DNA of 64,000 nucleotides from Acidovorax sp. Its GTDB lineage: Bacteria > Pseudomonadota > Gammaproteobacteria > Burkholderiales > Burkholderiaceae_C. Of the stretch, positions 9,417 to 17,581 are shown one piece after another; the stretch's first letter is position 1; every line of letters starts with the position of its first letter. The notes under the pieces are model-generated. The model had not been told where the DNA came from. It made no database searches and was given only the letters and a program-made list of their open reading frames with translations. The stretch covers positions 1-64,000 of the forward strand of contig JAITLO010000027.1 in the NCBI GenBank assembly GCA_031277855.1, read 5' to 3'. A program made the position numbers and the translations under genes.

Positions 9417-11084
9417 CTATGCCACGGCCATGGCGACTACTTTTTTGACACCTGCCAGACTGGGGACCATGGTGTTGACTGCAGCCTGGGTATGTGCCTG
9501 GTGCTGGTGCAGCGAAGCATCGCCCGGCAATCGAAACACATCCAGGGTCCGCCCCAGCACGCCCGCGTTCTGGCTCATATCGTTGGCAGAGGCCGCCGCC
9601 TCGGTGACCAGGCGTGCATTGTCCTGCGTAGAGCGGTCCAGGTCCGTGACCACATCGTTCACCTGCGCAATACCTGTGGCCTGTTCGCGCGTGGCATTGC
9701 CGATCTGGCCCATCAGGCCGTTCACATGGGTCACCGAATTCACCACCTTTTCGATGGTGTGGCTGGCTTGCACCATTTGCTCGGCCCCCATGCTAATCTG
9801 CGTTTTGGATTCACTGATCAGGCTGCGTATCTCCCCAGCTGCCGCCGCACTGCGCTGGGCCAACGCCCGCACTTCGGTGGCCACCACGGCAAATCCCCGT
9901 CCCTGCTCTCCAGCGCGGGCCGCTTCCACTGCGGCATTGAGCGCCAGGATATTGGTCTGAAACGCAATGCTTTCGATGGTGGTGATGATGTGCCCCATCT
10001 GCTGCGAAGAATGTTCGATGCGCTGTACCGCCTCGGTCACCTTGTGCACCGCATCACCCCCCTGGCGCGCCAGCGATGCGCTTTGTGCGCTTTCTTCCAT
10101 CACTTTCTGGGTGGTCTCCGCCGTCTGACGCACCGTGCCGGAGAGCTGTTCCATAGCCGCTGCGGTTTCCTCCAGGCTGCTGGCCTGGTGCTCGCTGCGT
10201 CCTGCCTGCTGGTGGGCACTGTGGGCAATGGAAAGCGCCAACCTGCCAAAGCCCTGGATCTCACGCCGCGCATCCCCCACCACTACCTGCAAATTGATGT
10301 GGATCTGGTGCAGGCGCTCCATCAGCAGGCCCAGAGGGTGGTGCTCGCTGAGTGCGGGAAGTTCCTGAGACAGATTGCAGCCCGCCAGATCGCGCGCCAA
10401 ATCATTGGCCTCTTGCAAACCACCTTCAATGCGACAATGAAAACGGTAGAGCATGAGCAGCGACAACAGCCCCACGGCAATCAGTTGCACGCCCTGCTGC
10501 CAGGGCTGGTTCCAGTCCATATAGCCTGGCAGCATGGCCACCACCAGAATGGGTAACAGCCAGGCTGCCAGGCGCTGGGTGAAGCTGGCACGTCGCAGGC
10601 TGGCGATGGCATCGCGCCAACCGGTCTGGCGCACATGGCCGGCATGCAGCCTGACACTGTGCCTGCCGGCTGTGCGCTCTTGGTGCAGCTTGCCGTACAA
10701 GGCCTCGGCCACCTGCACCTCCTCACGCGTGGGCTTGGTGCGCACCGACATATAACCCCGAGGCTTGCCGTCGACCACGATGGGCGTCACATGGGCACGC
10801 ACCCAGTAGAAGTCGCCATTCTTGCGGCGGTTTTTGACCATGCCGCTCCAGTTGCGTCCATGGCCTATGGTGCTCCACATGTCCTTGAAGGCTTCGCTGG
10901 GCATATCAGGATGGCGCACCAGATTGTGTGGCTGGCCCATCAGCTCTTCTATGGTGAAGCCGCTGACACGGACAAAAGCCGCATTGCAGTGGGTAATCAA
11001 GCCCTTGCTGTCTGTCATGGACATCAGCAGCTCTTCACTGGAGAAGTCGTACTCGTTTTCCGTGATGGGGAGATTGGTGCGCAT
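9417..11084 (-). CDS. Aer-like methyl-accepting chemotaxis protein (paralogue)
   Basis: A 555-residue paralogue of the gene at 7669-9228 with the same order: PAS domain ([20 protein letters not shown] near residue 20, [11 protein letters not shown] near 105), two membrane helices about residues 180-230 ([26 protein letters not shown]), and a methyl-accepting signalling domain with [26 protein letters not shown]. It differs in the periplasmic turn, in the linker and in a C-terminal extension of about 35 residues ([14 protein letters not shown]...) lacking in its partner. Tandem duplication followed by divergence is the simplest history. An inverted repeat about 57 bases upstream may be a control site. 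Confidence 0.9.
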   Translation of the reverse strand: MRTNLPITENEYDFSSEELLMSMTDSKGLITHCNAAFVRVSGFTIEELMGQPHNLVRHPDMPSEAFKDMWSTIGHGRNWSGMVKNRRKNGDFYWVRAHVTPIVVDGKPRGYMSVRTKPTREEVQVAEALYGKLHQERTAGRHSVRLHAGHVRQTGWRDAIASLRRASFTQRLAAWLLPILVVAMLPGYMDWNQPWQQGVQLIAVGLLSLLMLYRFHCRIEGGLQEANDLARDLAGCNLSQELPALSEHHPLGLLMERLHQIHINLQVVVGDARREIQGFGRLALSIAHSAHQQAGRSEHQASSLEETAAAMEQLSGTVRQTAETTQKVMEESAQSASLARQGGDAVHKVTEAVQRIEHSSQQMGHIITTIESIAFQTNILALNAAVEAARAGEQGRGFAVVATEVRALAQRSAAAAGEIRSLISESKTQISMGAEQMVQASHTIEKVVNSVTHVNGLMGQIGNATREQATGIAQVNDVVTDLDRSTQDNARLVTEAAASANDMSQNAGVLGRTLDVFRLPGDASLHQHQAHTQAAVNTMVPSLAGVKKVVAMAVA

Positions 11085-11140
11085 GATCCGGTGCTTTCAT
11101 TACGGGCTTAGGTGGTCACTCGTACTCCATAGCGGTATAC

Positions 11141-11156
11141 GCTTTCAAATGAAAGC
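11141..11156. promoter_or_regulatory. Perfect inverted repeat upstream of the second chemoreceptor
   Basis: GCTTTCA-AA-TGAAAGC, a 7-bp perfect inverted repeat in the 111-base gap between dinB and the chemoreceptor start. It could be an operator, but no binding protein is evident. Confidence 0.35.
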
Positions 11157-11195
11157 AATATTCACCGCTTGTCACATTCTGAGGACCTTGACTCG

Positions 11196-12431
11196 TCAGA
11201 ACAGCGAAGAAGTGAACGGGTCTGACAGACGCGATTTGGCCGTTTGCTGCCAAGGTTTGGACTCACACACCTGCCCATCCGCCCAGGCCACCAAACTGCC
11301 CACACGCACACCCAAAAGACGGATTTGTTGTTTTAAATCCACACGCTTCAGACACAGTCCCGCAAACCTACGAATAGTTACAGCATCTTGCGTAAAAAAG
11401 TCTATGGAAATGTCGCGCGTCACGCTGCGGAAATTGGCATAGCGCAGCTTGATGCCAATGGTGCGTCCGGCATAGCCCTTGCGCTGCAGGTCTTCGGCCA
11501 CACGCTCGCACAAGCGGGTGAAGATGGCCCCCAACTCGGCCTTGTCCTGCACGGCATGCAGGTCGCGCTCGAAGGTGGTTTCGCGACTCATGCTCACGGG
11601 CTCGCTTTCGGTGACCACGGGCCTGTCGTCCTGGCCATGGGCCGCTGTATGCAGCCAGGCTCCGTAGGAACGCCCAAAGTGCTGCACCAGCAGCGGCAGC
11701 GAGCAGGCTGCCAGCTCGCCAATGGTGGTGATGCCCAAGGCCTGGAGCTTGGCGTCGGCCTTGGGGCCTATGCCATTGATCTTGCGGCAGGGCAGCGGCC
11801 AGATGAGCCGCTGCAAATCTTCAGGCTGAACAATGGAGATGCCGCGCGGTTTCTGGAACTCGCTGGCCATCTTGGCCAGCAGCTTGTTGGGCGCCACACC
11901 CACCGAGCAGCTCAGGCCCGTGGCCGCATGAATGGCCTGCTGTATGTGTGATGCCAGCAGGCGGCCCCCCTCTTCCTGCCCACCTGCCACCTGGGTGAAG
12001 TCGATATAGACCTCGTCCACGCCCCGGTCCTCCATCAGCGGCGCCATGGAAACAATCACCTCCTTGAACTGGCGGGAATAGGCACGGTAACGCGCAAAGT
12101 CTATGGGCAGCAAAATGGCCTGGGGGCACAGGCGTGCCGCCTTCATCATGCCCATGGCCGAGCCCACGCCAAACTGCCGGGCTGCATAGGTGGCGGTGGT
12201 GATCACGCCCCGGCCCACATAGCGGCCCAGGCGGGGAAAGCTCTCCAGCGGCACTTGGTCCAGCCCGCCCCAGCGTGCTACCAGCTCCGCTTCGTACTCG
12301 GGCGTATGCCGCCCCCCGCCAATCACCACCGGCATGCCCTGCAGCTGGGGATAGCGCAGCAGCTCCACGGAGGCAAAAAATGCATCCATGTCCAGATGGG
12401 CAATGCGGCGGGGCAAGGCGGTGTCGCTCAC
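11196..12431 (-). CDS. dinB: DNA polymerase IV (Y family)
   Basis: A 411-residue translesion polymerase. The palm motif IAHLDMDAFFASVE (residues 10-23) carries the first catalytic Asp, and the second acidic motif appears as RGVDEVYIDFT, where SIDEAYLDVT is usual. The thumb has the helix-hairpin-helix segment INGIGPKADAKLQALGI, and the C-terminal little-finger domain follows. Length is slightly above E. coli DinB (351). No obvious beta-clamp pentapeptide was identified at the extreme C terminus (SDPFTSSLF). It begins 53 bases after the EamA transporter stop, and both are on the minus strand, so cotranscription is possible. No LexA box was recognised. Confidence 0.93.
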   Translation of the reverse strand: MSDTALPRRIAHLDMDAFFASVELLRYPQLQGMPVVIGGGRHTPEYEAELVARWGGLDQVPLESFPRLGRYVGRGVITTATYAARQFGVGSAMGMMKAARLCPQAILLPIDFARYRAYSRQFKEVIVSMAPLMEDRGVDEVYIDFTQVAGGQEEGGRLLASHIQQAIHAATGLSCSVGVAPNKLLAKMASEFQKPRGISIVQPEDLQRLIWPLPCRKINGIGPKADAKLQALGITTIGELAACSLPLLVQHFGRSYGAWLHTAAHGQDDRPVVTESEPVSMSRETTFERDLHAVQDKAELGAIFTRLCERVAEDLQRKGYAGRTIGIKLRYANFRSVTRDISIDFFTQDAVTIRRFAGLCLKRVDLKQQIRLLGVRVGSLVAWADGQVCESKPWQQTAKSRLSDPFTSSLF

Positions 12432-12484
12432 CCCGCTATTGTGGCGCCCGGTGCCTGGACTTGCAGGCTGACGCCATCACGACG

Positions 12485-13417
12485 CTACACGGCTTGCAGA
12501 CAGATCAGCACCAGACCGAACAGCATCAAGCCCATGCCTATTTTTTCGGGCCGGCTCAGCGACTCGCTCAGCAGCCGGCGCGAGACCAGATAGCTGAACA
12601 CCACCTCGATCATGCCCAGGGTACGCACCGGCCCTGCCCCCTGCATGGCATAGGCCGTGAACCAGGCCAGCGAGGCCGCAGCCCCCATGCTGCCGGCCAG
12701 CAGCGAGATGCGCCAGGCCCTGAACAGCGGCATCAGCCCCTGCGGGGTACGCAGCTGAATCCACAAGCCCAGGCCCAGGGTTTGCAGGGTTTGGGCCAGC
12801 AGCACGCCCCAGGCCCCGGACAGCCAGGGAGATTCGGCCCCCAGTACCAGTGCCCCGCCGCGAAAGCCCACGGTGGCAATCGCAAAACAGGCGCCGCAAA
12901 TGAGGCCATACAAGGCGCTCTTGCTCATCCAGGCCTGCAGCGACAGCAACTGGCCGCGCGGCGGCAGTGACAGCATCAGCACACCGACCGTGGCCACCAC
13001 CATGGCGAGCAAAGCCAGCGCTGTGGGCAGCTCGTTCAAAAACACCGTGGCAAACAGCGCCACCTGCAGCACCTCGGTCTTGGACAGGGTCACGGCCACG
13101 GCGAAATTGCGCTCCTTCATGGCCATCAACAGGGCCACCGTGGCCCCCACCTGAAACAAGGCGCCCAGCGCAATCCAGCCCAAATAGGCCCAGCTGAACG
13201 CAGGAACAACGGGCAGCTGCGCCGGCAAAAAATACAGCAGCGCCAGCCACAGCGCAGCAAACGGCAGACCATAAAGAAAGCGCACCAGCGTAGCCGCCAG
13301 CGTGCCCAGCTCCTGGGTCAGGCTGCGCTGGGCCGTATTGCGCACGGTCTGGGCCAGGGCGGCGAACAGGGTGATGGGCACCCACAGCCAGGCAAGGTGT
13401 TGGAGAGAGTCAAACAT
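12485..13417 (-). CDS. EamA/DMT-family inner-membrane transporter
   Basis: A 310-residue protein with about ten hydrophobic segments in two repeated halves, as in the drug/metabolite transporter superfamily; the second half ends VVFSYLVSRRLLSESLSRPEKIGMGLMLFG, the usual EamA closing pattern. Substrate unknown; relatives export amino acids, metabolites or drugs. The ATG at 13417 (MFDSLQHLAW) is preferred because the upstream in-frame extension to a TTG is Arg/Gly/Ala-rich and not membrane-like. Upstream of dinB on the same strand. Confidence 0.8.
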   Translation of the reverse strand: MFDSLQHLAWLWVPITLFAALAQTVRNTAQRSLTQELGTLAATLVRFLYGLPFAALWLALLYFLPAQLPVVPAFSWAYLGWIALGALFQVGATVALLMAMKERNFAVAVTLSKTEVLQVALFATVFLNELPTALALLAMVVATVGVLMLSLPPRGQLLSLQAWMSKSALYGLICGACFAIATVGFRGGALVLGAESPWLSGAWGVLLAQTLQTLGLGLWIQLRTPQGLMPLFRAWRISLLAGSMGAAASLAWFTAYAMQGAGPVRTLGMIEVVFSYLVSRRLLSESLSRPEKIGMGLMLFGLVLICLQAV

Positions 13418-13689
13418 GGAGGTTCCGGCAAACAGGGCTGCAGCATAGCCAGCCCAAAGCCGACCGCGCCCCAGCCATTGGCGAGGAGCGCCCCACATGG
13501 CAGCGATGCAATCGCCAGTGGCGAAGACGCTGCTGCCCAGGCGAAAAGTCCCAGGCAAAGCAAAATCAAAAAGAGAGCATGCAGCGCCTATGAATCAACA
13601 GTTCCCAATGCTTTTGTATTGGAGACATAGACCCATCAAGCACTTAACGCTCTCTTTTTTAGCGGCGCCCTCGCTACATCAAACTGGCG
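13418..13689. other. Non-coding stretch upstream of the EamA gene
   Basis: No convincing gene, tRNA or terminator is seen here. It contains the leader of the EamA gene and somewhat more A/T than its surroundings around 13560-13670. A GC-rich interspersed repeat begins at about 13690. Confidence 0.5.
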
Positions 13690-13802
13690 CGGCCCATGTC
13701 AAGGCTGCCGCGCAAGGGCCGCCCCGCCGCGCTGGCAGCGTCCCCTGCCCGCATCGCTTGCGATGCGAGAGCGGGGGAAGGCGCCGAAGGCGACTCAGGG
13801 GG
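13690..13802 (-). repeat. GC-rich palindromic repeat, second family, copy 1
   Basis: Read on the minus strand it begins CCCCCTGAGTCGCC, continues with a GGCGCC-type hairpin, CCTTCCCCC, an inverted repeat around CGCATCG/CGATGCG, GGGCAGGGGACG, and ends in GGGGCGGCCCTTGCGCGGC. Two other copies occur at 50217-50318 and 60614-60720. Its first bases overlap the end of the lactate dehydrogenase gene and supply that gene's TGA. Confidence 0.75.
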
Positions 13803-14979
13803 TGCTTTTAAACACCCCAGGATAGGTGCCAGGCAACAAGATCTCCTTGCCCACCTGGTCGATCTGGGTGTGACCGCAAAACGCCATGGTGATGTCCAGC
13901 TCCTTCTGGATGATTTGCAGCGCGCGGCTCACCCCCGCCTGGCCAAAGGCGCCCAGGCCATACAGAAAGCTGCGACCGATCAAGGTGCCATGGGCACCCA
14001 GGGCACGGGCCTTGAGCACGTCCTGGCCGCTGCGTATGCCGCCATCCATCCACACCTCGATGTCTTTGCCCACGGCCTCGGCAATGCTGGGCAGGGCCTC
14101 GATGGACGAGGGCGCACCATCGAGCTGGCGGCCACCGTGGTTGCTGACCACCAGGGCATCGGCCCCGCTGTCCACGGCCAGGCGCGCATCGGCCTCGTCC
14201 ATGATGCCCTTGAGAATCAGCTTGCCACCCCAGCGCTTTTTGACCCACTCCACATCGGCCCAGCTCAGCGAGGGGTCGAACTGGTCGGCCGTCCACGAGG
14301 ACAAGGAGCTCATATCGCCCACGCCGCTCACATGGCCGACGATGTTGCCAAAGCTGCGGCGCTTGGTTCCCAGCATGCCCAGGCACCAGCGCGGCTTGGT
14401 GGCCAGATTGATGAGGTTGGCCAGCGTGGGTTTGGGCGGGGTGGACAGGCCGTTTTTGATGTCCTTGTGGCGCTGGCCCAGGATTTGCAAATCCAGCGTC
14501 AGCTGCAGCGCCGAGCAGTTGGCGGCCTTGGCGCGGTCGATGAGGCGCTCCATGAATCCCCGGTCACGCATCATGTAGAGCTGGAACCAGAAGGGGTGGC
14601 GGCCGGTGTGCTCGGCAATGTCTTCCAACGAGCAAATGCTCATGGTCGACAGCGTGAACGGAATGCCAAAGTCCTTGGCCGCCTTGGCCGCCAGGATTTC
14701 TCCATCGGCATGCTGCATGCCGGTCAGCCCGGTGGGGGCAATCGCCACCGGCATGGCCACCTCGTGGCCCACCATGGTGGTGCGCGTGCTGCGCCCCTCC
14801 ATGTTCACCGCCACGCGCTGGCGCAGCTTGATGTGCTGAAACTGCTCCTCGTTGGCACGGTAGGTGCCCTGGGTGTAGGAGCCAGAGTCGGCGTAGTCAT
14901 AGAACATGCGCGGCACGCGGCGCTTGGCGATCACGCGCAGGTCTTCAATGCAGGTAATTTTGGAAAGGTCGGCGGACAC
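13795..14979 (-). CDS. lldD: FMN-dependent L-lactate/2-hydroxyacid dehydrogenase
   Basis: A 394-residue flavoenzyme that oxidises L-lactate or a similar 2-hydroxyacid to the oxoacid, passing electrons to the respiratory chain in the LldD type. Seen: N-terminal RRVPRMFYDYADSGSYT (substrate Tyr), AIAPTGLTGMQHADGE (FMN), LQLTLDLQILGQRHKD, the catalytic-His motif VSNHGGRQLDG and the FMN phosphate site DGGIRSGQDVLKARALGA. Length fits LldD (380-396). The start is a GTG at 14979 preceded by GAGGGA; longer in-frame ATGs give an unrelated N terminus. The last codons are Thr-Pro-TGA contributed by a repeat. Mandelate or glycolate-type specificity cannot be excluded. No lactate permease is nearby. Confidence 0.85.
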   Translation of the reverse strand: MSADLSKITCIEDLRVIAKRRVPRMFYDYADSGSYTQGTYRANEEQFQHIKLRQRVAVNMEGRSTRTTMVGHEVAMPVAIAPTGLTGMQHADGEILAAKAAKDFGIPFTLSTMSICSLEDIAEHTGRHPFWFQLYMMRDRGFMERLIDRAKAANCSALQLTLDLQILGQRHKDIKNGLSTPPKPTLANLINLATKPRWCLGMLGTKRRSFGNIVGHVSGVGDMSSLSSWTADQFDPSLSWADVEWVKKRWGGKLILKGIMDEADARLAVDSGADALVVSNHGGRQLDGAPSSIEALPSIAEAVGKDIEVWMDGGIRSGQDVLKARALGAHGTLIGRSFLYGLGAFGQAGVSRALQIIQKELDITMAFCGHTQIDQVGKEILLPGTYPGVFKSTP

Positions 14980-15112
14980 AGGACATCCCTCGCTATGCAA
15001 CGGCGCCCATGGTAGTGCCCGCACCCCGATCACGCTGTGAATGTATTTGTGCTGTATGTGAATATTTTGAGAGGACCCGGCAGACACAGGGTTAACCCAT
15101 ACCCACCCATGA

Positions 15113-15148
15113 CAACGGCCCGGAACCTGAGCAGATTCCGGGCCGTTG
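15113..15148. terminator. Strong hairpin after the yfiRNB module
   Basis: A perfect 13-bp stem CAACGGCCCGGAA / TTCCGGGCCGTTG with a 10-base loop lies 25 bases beyond the yfiB stop codon. Neither strand has a T run after it, so it may be a terminator of weak type or an mRNA-stabilising hairpin. Confidence 0.5.
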
Positions 15149-15172
15149 AGCATGCGCTGCAAAGAAAGGGGC

Positions 15173-15673
15173 TTACCCACCCACTGCGGGGATGATGATG
15201 GCCACGCGCCGGTTTTCTTTGCGGGCGTTCTGGCCCGATGCCATGGGCAAGGGCTTGGTATTGCCCCAGCCACGGGTGCTGACCAGACCAGCATCCATGC
15301 CCGCCTTGATCAGCTCTTCGGCCACCCGCCTGGCACGGCGCTCGGACAGCTTTTGGTTGTACGCCGCAGTGCCGGTGTCGTCGGTATGCCCCTCCACACG
15401 CACCGTGCGGATATTGACCTTCAGCAGAGCCTGGGCCAGCTCGCTCACATACTCAGCCTGGCGGACATCCAGCTGATCGGTATCCACGGCAAACAGCAGC
15501 TTGGAAGGCATTTGCAGCGCCCAATCGCCGTCCAAGTCTTCAAAACCATAGCTGTTCAGCACTTGCAGTTGCTCGGCCGTCAGGCCGGCTGGCTTCACCG
15601 GTGGACTCTGGCACGCAGCCATAGCCAGCGCCATGCCTGCCACCATCATGTATTTGACGAATCTGCGTCGCAT
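15173..15673 (-). CDS. yfiB: OmpA-domain lipoprotein, YfiB-like
   Basis: A 166-residue outer-membrane lipoprotein. Residues 1-20 are a signal peptide ending ALAMAA with lipid-anchor Cys21 (MAAC-Q). The C-terminal OmpA domain has the peptidoglycan-binding pattern VRVEGHTDDTGTAAYNQKLSERRARRV. In Pseudomonas YfiBNR, YfiB sequesters the periplasmic repressor YfiR at the outer membrane and so frees the cyclase YfiN. The start lies inside the end of yfiN (28-base overlap), implying translational coupling. Being third after yfiR-yfiN, with the same order as in Pseudomonas, is the main ground for the name. Confidence 0.85.
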   Translation of the reverse strand: MRRRFVKYMMVAGMALAMAACQSPPVKPAGLTAEQLQVLNSYGFEDLDGDWALQMPSKLLFAVDTDQLDVRQAEYVSELAQALLKVNIRTVRVEGHTDDTGTAAYNQKLSERRARRVAEELIKAGMDAGLVSTRGWGNTKPLPMASGQNARKENRRVAIIIPAVGG

Positions 15674-16902
15674 TCCACTCCCCCTCTGATTGACGTTGAC
15701 TGAAATCTCTTGCCCCCCGGGTTGGCCTTTTGCTTGACCACATACATGGCGGCATCTGCGGCCTCCATCAAGGCCTCCATGCTCTGACCATGCTCCGGGT
15801 ACATGGCCATGCCGATGCTGGCCGAGGGCTGGAGCACCAGCCCCCCATCACAAGGCAGCGGCTTGCTGACTGCCGCCTCGATTTTTTGCATCACATGCTG
15901 CACCGCGCTTTCGGAGCGTGGCTCCAGCAGCAGCACCACAAACTCATCGCCTCCCAGGCGTGCCACCAGGTCGGCATCCCGTACCTGTGCCTGAATGCGC
16001 TGGGCCACGGCGATCAGCAGCACATCGCCCATGCCATGGCCGTAGGTGTCGTTGACTTCCTTGAAACGGTTCAAGTCCATGAACAGCACGGCCAGTCGCC
16101 CCTGGGTTTGCGCCGCATGGCGCAGGGCCGACATCAGCCGCAGCTCGAAATACGCGCGATTGAACACGCCGGTCAGGCCATCGTGGCTGGCCTGGTGCTC
16201 CAGCGCCATGTTTTCCTGCTGCAGATGCTGCTGGCGCGCCTCCAACTCATCGAGCAAGGCGTTGAAGTGCTGCCCCAGCTCGCGCAGCTCCGCAATATCA
16301 GCGCTGCGCACGCGCAGCCCCATGGCCCGGTCACAGTGCACGGCCCTGGCCACGCGGCCCAGCTCCTGCAGGGGCTGAACAATGTGGCGATGCATGCGGC
16401 GCGACACGATCCGTGCCACCACGATGCTGGCCCCAACACACAGCAGCAAGGCCAGCGTGGCCCACAGCACAAAACTCAGCAGGCCCAGGCCGCTGCTGGT
16501 CACGCCAATGCGCCCAATCACATGACCATGGCTGAGCACATCCTGCTCGGCCACCTTCAACCCCAGCACCTTGCCCAGCTGCATGCCGCAGCGGCAAGGC
16601 AAAGCATCCGGTGCCTCCCAGCGTGCAAACACATGGCCTTGGGCATCCCACACCGTGGCCTCGGCCACGTCTTCATCCTGCACCATGCGCCGCAGGGATT
16701 CGGCGGCATCGCCTTTGTCACCAAAGATCAGGGCTGCCTCCACGTTGTAGAGCAGCGAGCGTGCCATCAAATCCAGATTGTTCTGGGTGATGGCGCGCTG
16801 CGCCACCAGACCTGCAATCAGCAGCAACGCGCAGGCCACCGCCACCGCAGTGACGGCAATCCGTGTATGGGTGCGGCGCAGAATCTGGCTCAGCTGCATC
16901 AA
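15646..16902 (-). CDS. yfiN: Membrane diguanylate cyclase, YfiN/TpbB-like
   Basis: A 418-residue enzyme making cyclic di-GMP. Two membrane helices (about residues 15-35 and 140-165) flank a periplasmic CHASE8-like segment; a HAMP-like linker, then a coiled stretch (ELEARQQHLQQENMALEHQ) and a GGDEF domain follow, with intact GGDEF at residues 317-321. An RxxD inhibitory-site motif (RDAD) is a few residues before it, so product inhibition is likely. The ATG overlaps the yfiR stop by 4 bases. In the known system the periplasmic part is held inactive by YfiR. Expected outputs are biofilm formation and reduced motility. Confidence 0.88.
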   Translation of the reverse strand: MMQLSQILRRTHTRIAVTAVAVACALLLIAGLVAQRAITQNNLDLMARSLLYNVEAALIFGDKGDAAESLRRMVQDEDVAEATVWDAQGHVFARWEAPDALPCRCGMQLGKVLGLKVAEQDVLSHGHVIGRIGVTSSGLGLLSFVLWATLALLLCVGASIVVARIVSRRMHRHIVQPLQELGRVARAVHCDRAMGLRVRSADIAELRELGQHFNALLDELEARQQHLQQENMALEHQASHDGLTGVFNRAYFELRLMSALRHAAQTQGRLAVLFMDLNRFKEVNDTYGHGMGDVLLIAVAQRIQAQVRDADLVARLGGDEFVVLLLEPRSESAVQHVMQKIEAAVSKPLPCDGGLVLQPSASIGMAMYPEHGQSMEALMEAADAAMYVVKQKANPGGKRFQSTSIRGGVECDADSSNT

Positions 16903-17462
16903 CCACCCTCCCTGTTGCGCGCCAGGCTGAGCACCTTGGGGCTGACGCGCACTCCGCTGCGCGCCACGGAATCCAGGCTGAGCTCAAAACTCACGGGCGC
17001 CTTGGAAACATCCAGGCAGAACATGCCTCCCTGCTGGCAGGCGCCAGGATCTTCACTCAGCGTCAGCAGGGGTTGGGATTTGGGCCAGGCAGTCATCAGT
17101 TGCTGCCACTGCCCACCGTGCAAGCGCCCCGCATACACGGCATGGCATCCATGCAAGGGCGTGCTGCCTTCCAGTGCAATGCGCCGCACCTGCACCGTGC
17201 GCCCATCAGGCAGGCTGGTGCCGGCCTGCAGCGCGGCTGCATAAGGCGTCTCGCCCACCAGACACAGCTGCAAGGTTTCGGGCTGACCGGGCCAGCGTGC
17301 ATAGCCCAAAACGCCCCACACCGTCTGGGTCAGCGATGCCACCGGCGCGCCCTGGGCAGCATGCGTTTGGGCTCCCGCTCCTGCGCTGCACAGCGCCAGC
17401 AGCACGCCTGCGATCAGCAAGCGCATCCTGGCAATCTGTTGCCACCGCAAAGGAAAAGTCAT
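16899..17462 (-). CDS. yfiR: Periplasmic YfiR-like repressor of the diguanylate cyclase
   Basis: A 187-residue secreted protein of the YfiR/DUF4154 type. A signal peptide (MRLLIAGVLLALCSAGAGAQ core) is followed by SLTQTVWGVLGYARWPG, the family's N-terminal helix. Four Cys lie at the spacing of the two YfiR disulfides: LQLCLVGE with LHGCHAV, and ACQQGGMFC. The start at 17462 is supported by a promoter whose -10 is at 17488-17493, which would exclude a longer reading from 17489. First gene of the yfiR-yfiN-yfiB unit. The name depends on both the Cys pattern and the gene context. Confidence 0.85.
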   Translation of the reverse strand: MTFPLRWQQIARMRLLIAGVLLALCSAGAGAQTHAAQGAPVASLTQTVWGVLGYARWPGQPETLQLCLVGETPYAAALQAGTSLPDGRTVQVRRIALEGSTPLHGCHAVYAGRLHGGQWQQLMTAWPKSQPLLTLSEDPGACQQGGMFCLDVSKAPVSFELSLDSVARSGVRVSPKVLSLARNREGG

Positions 17463-17487
17463 ACACCCTGGCCCCAATGAAAAAGGC

Positions 17488-17517
17488 ATTCTAGGATCTG
17501 TCCCCCTTTTGTGTCAC
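17488..17517 (-). promoter_or_regulatory. Sigma-70-type promoter of the yfiRNB operon
   Basis: On the minus strand GTGACA (17517-17512) and TAGAAT (17493-17488) are separated by 18 bases; each differs from consensus by one base. Transcription would start near 17481, about 20 bases before the chosen yfiR start. Confidence 0.6.
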
Positions 17518-17581
17518 GAGGCAATATCGCCACGCGGCGACCCTTGATCTGTCGCAGTCCACGTTGCATGGAGGCGCTGTG

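Noticed and set aside
15030-15075. Operator upstream of lldD based on two TGTGAAT direct repeats
   Set aside because: Two short repeats spaced about two helical turns are suggestive, but there is no adjacent regulator and no match to a known LldR-type site; too weak to list.
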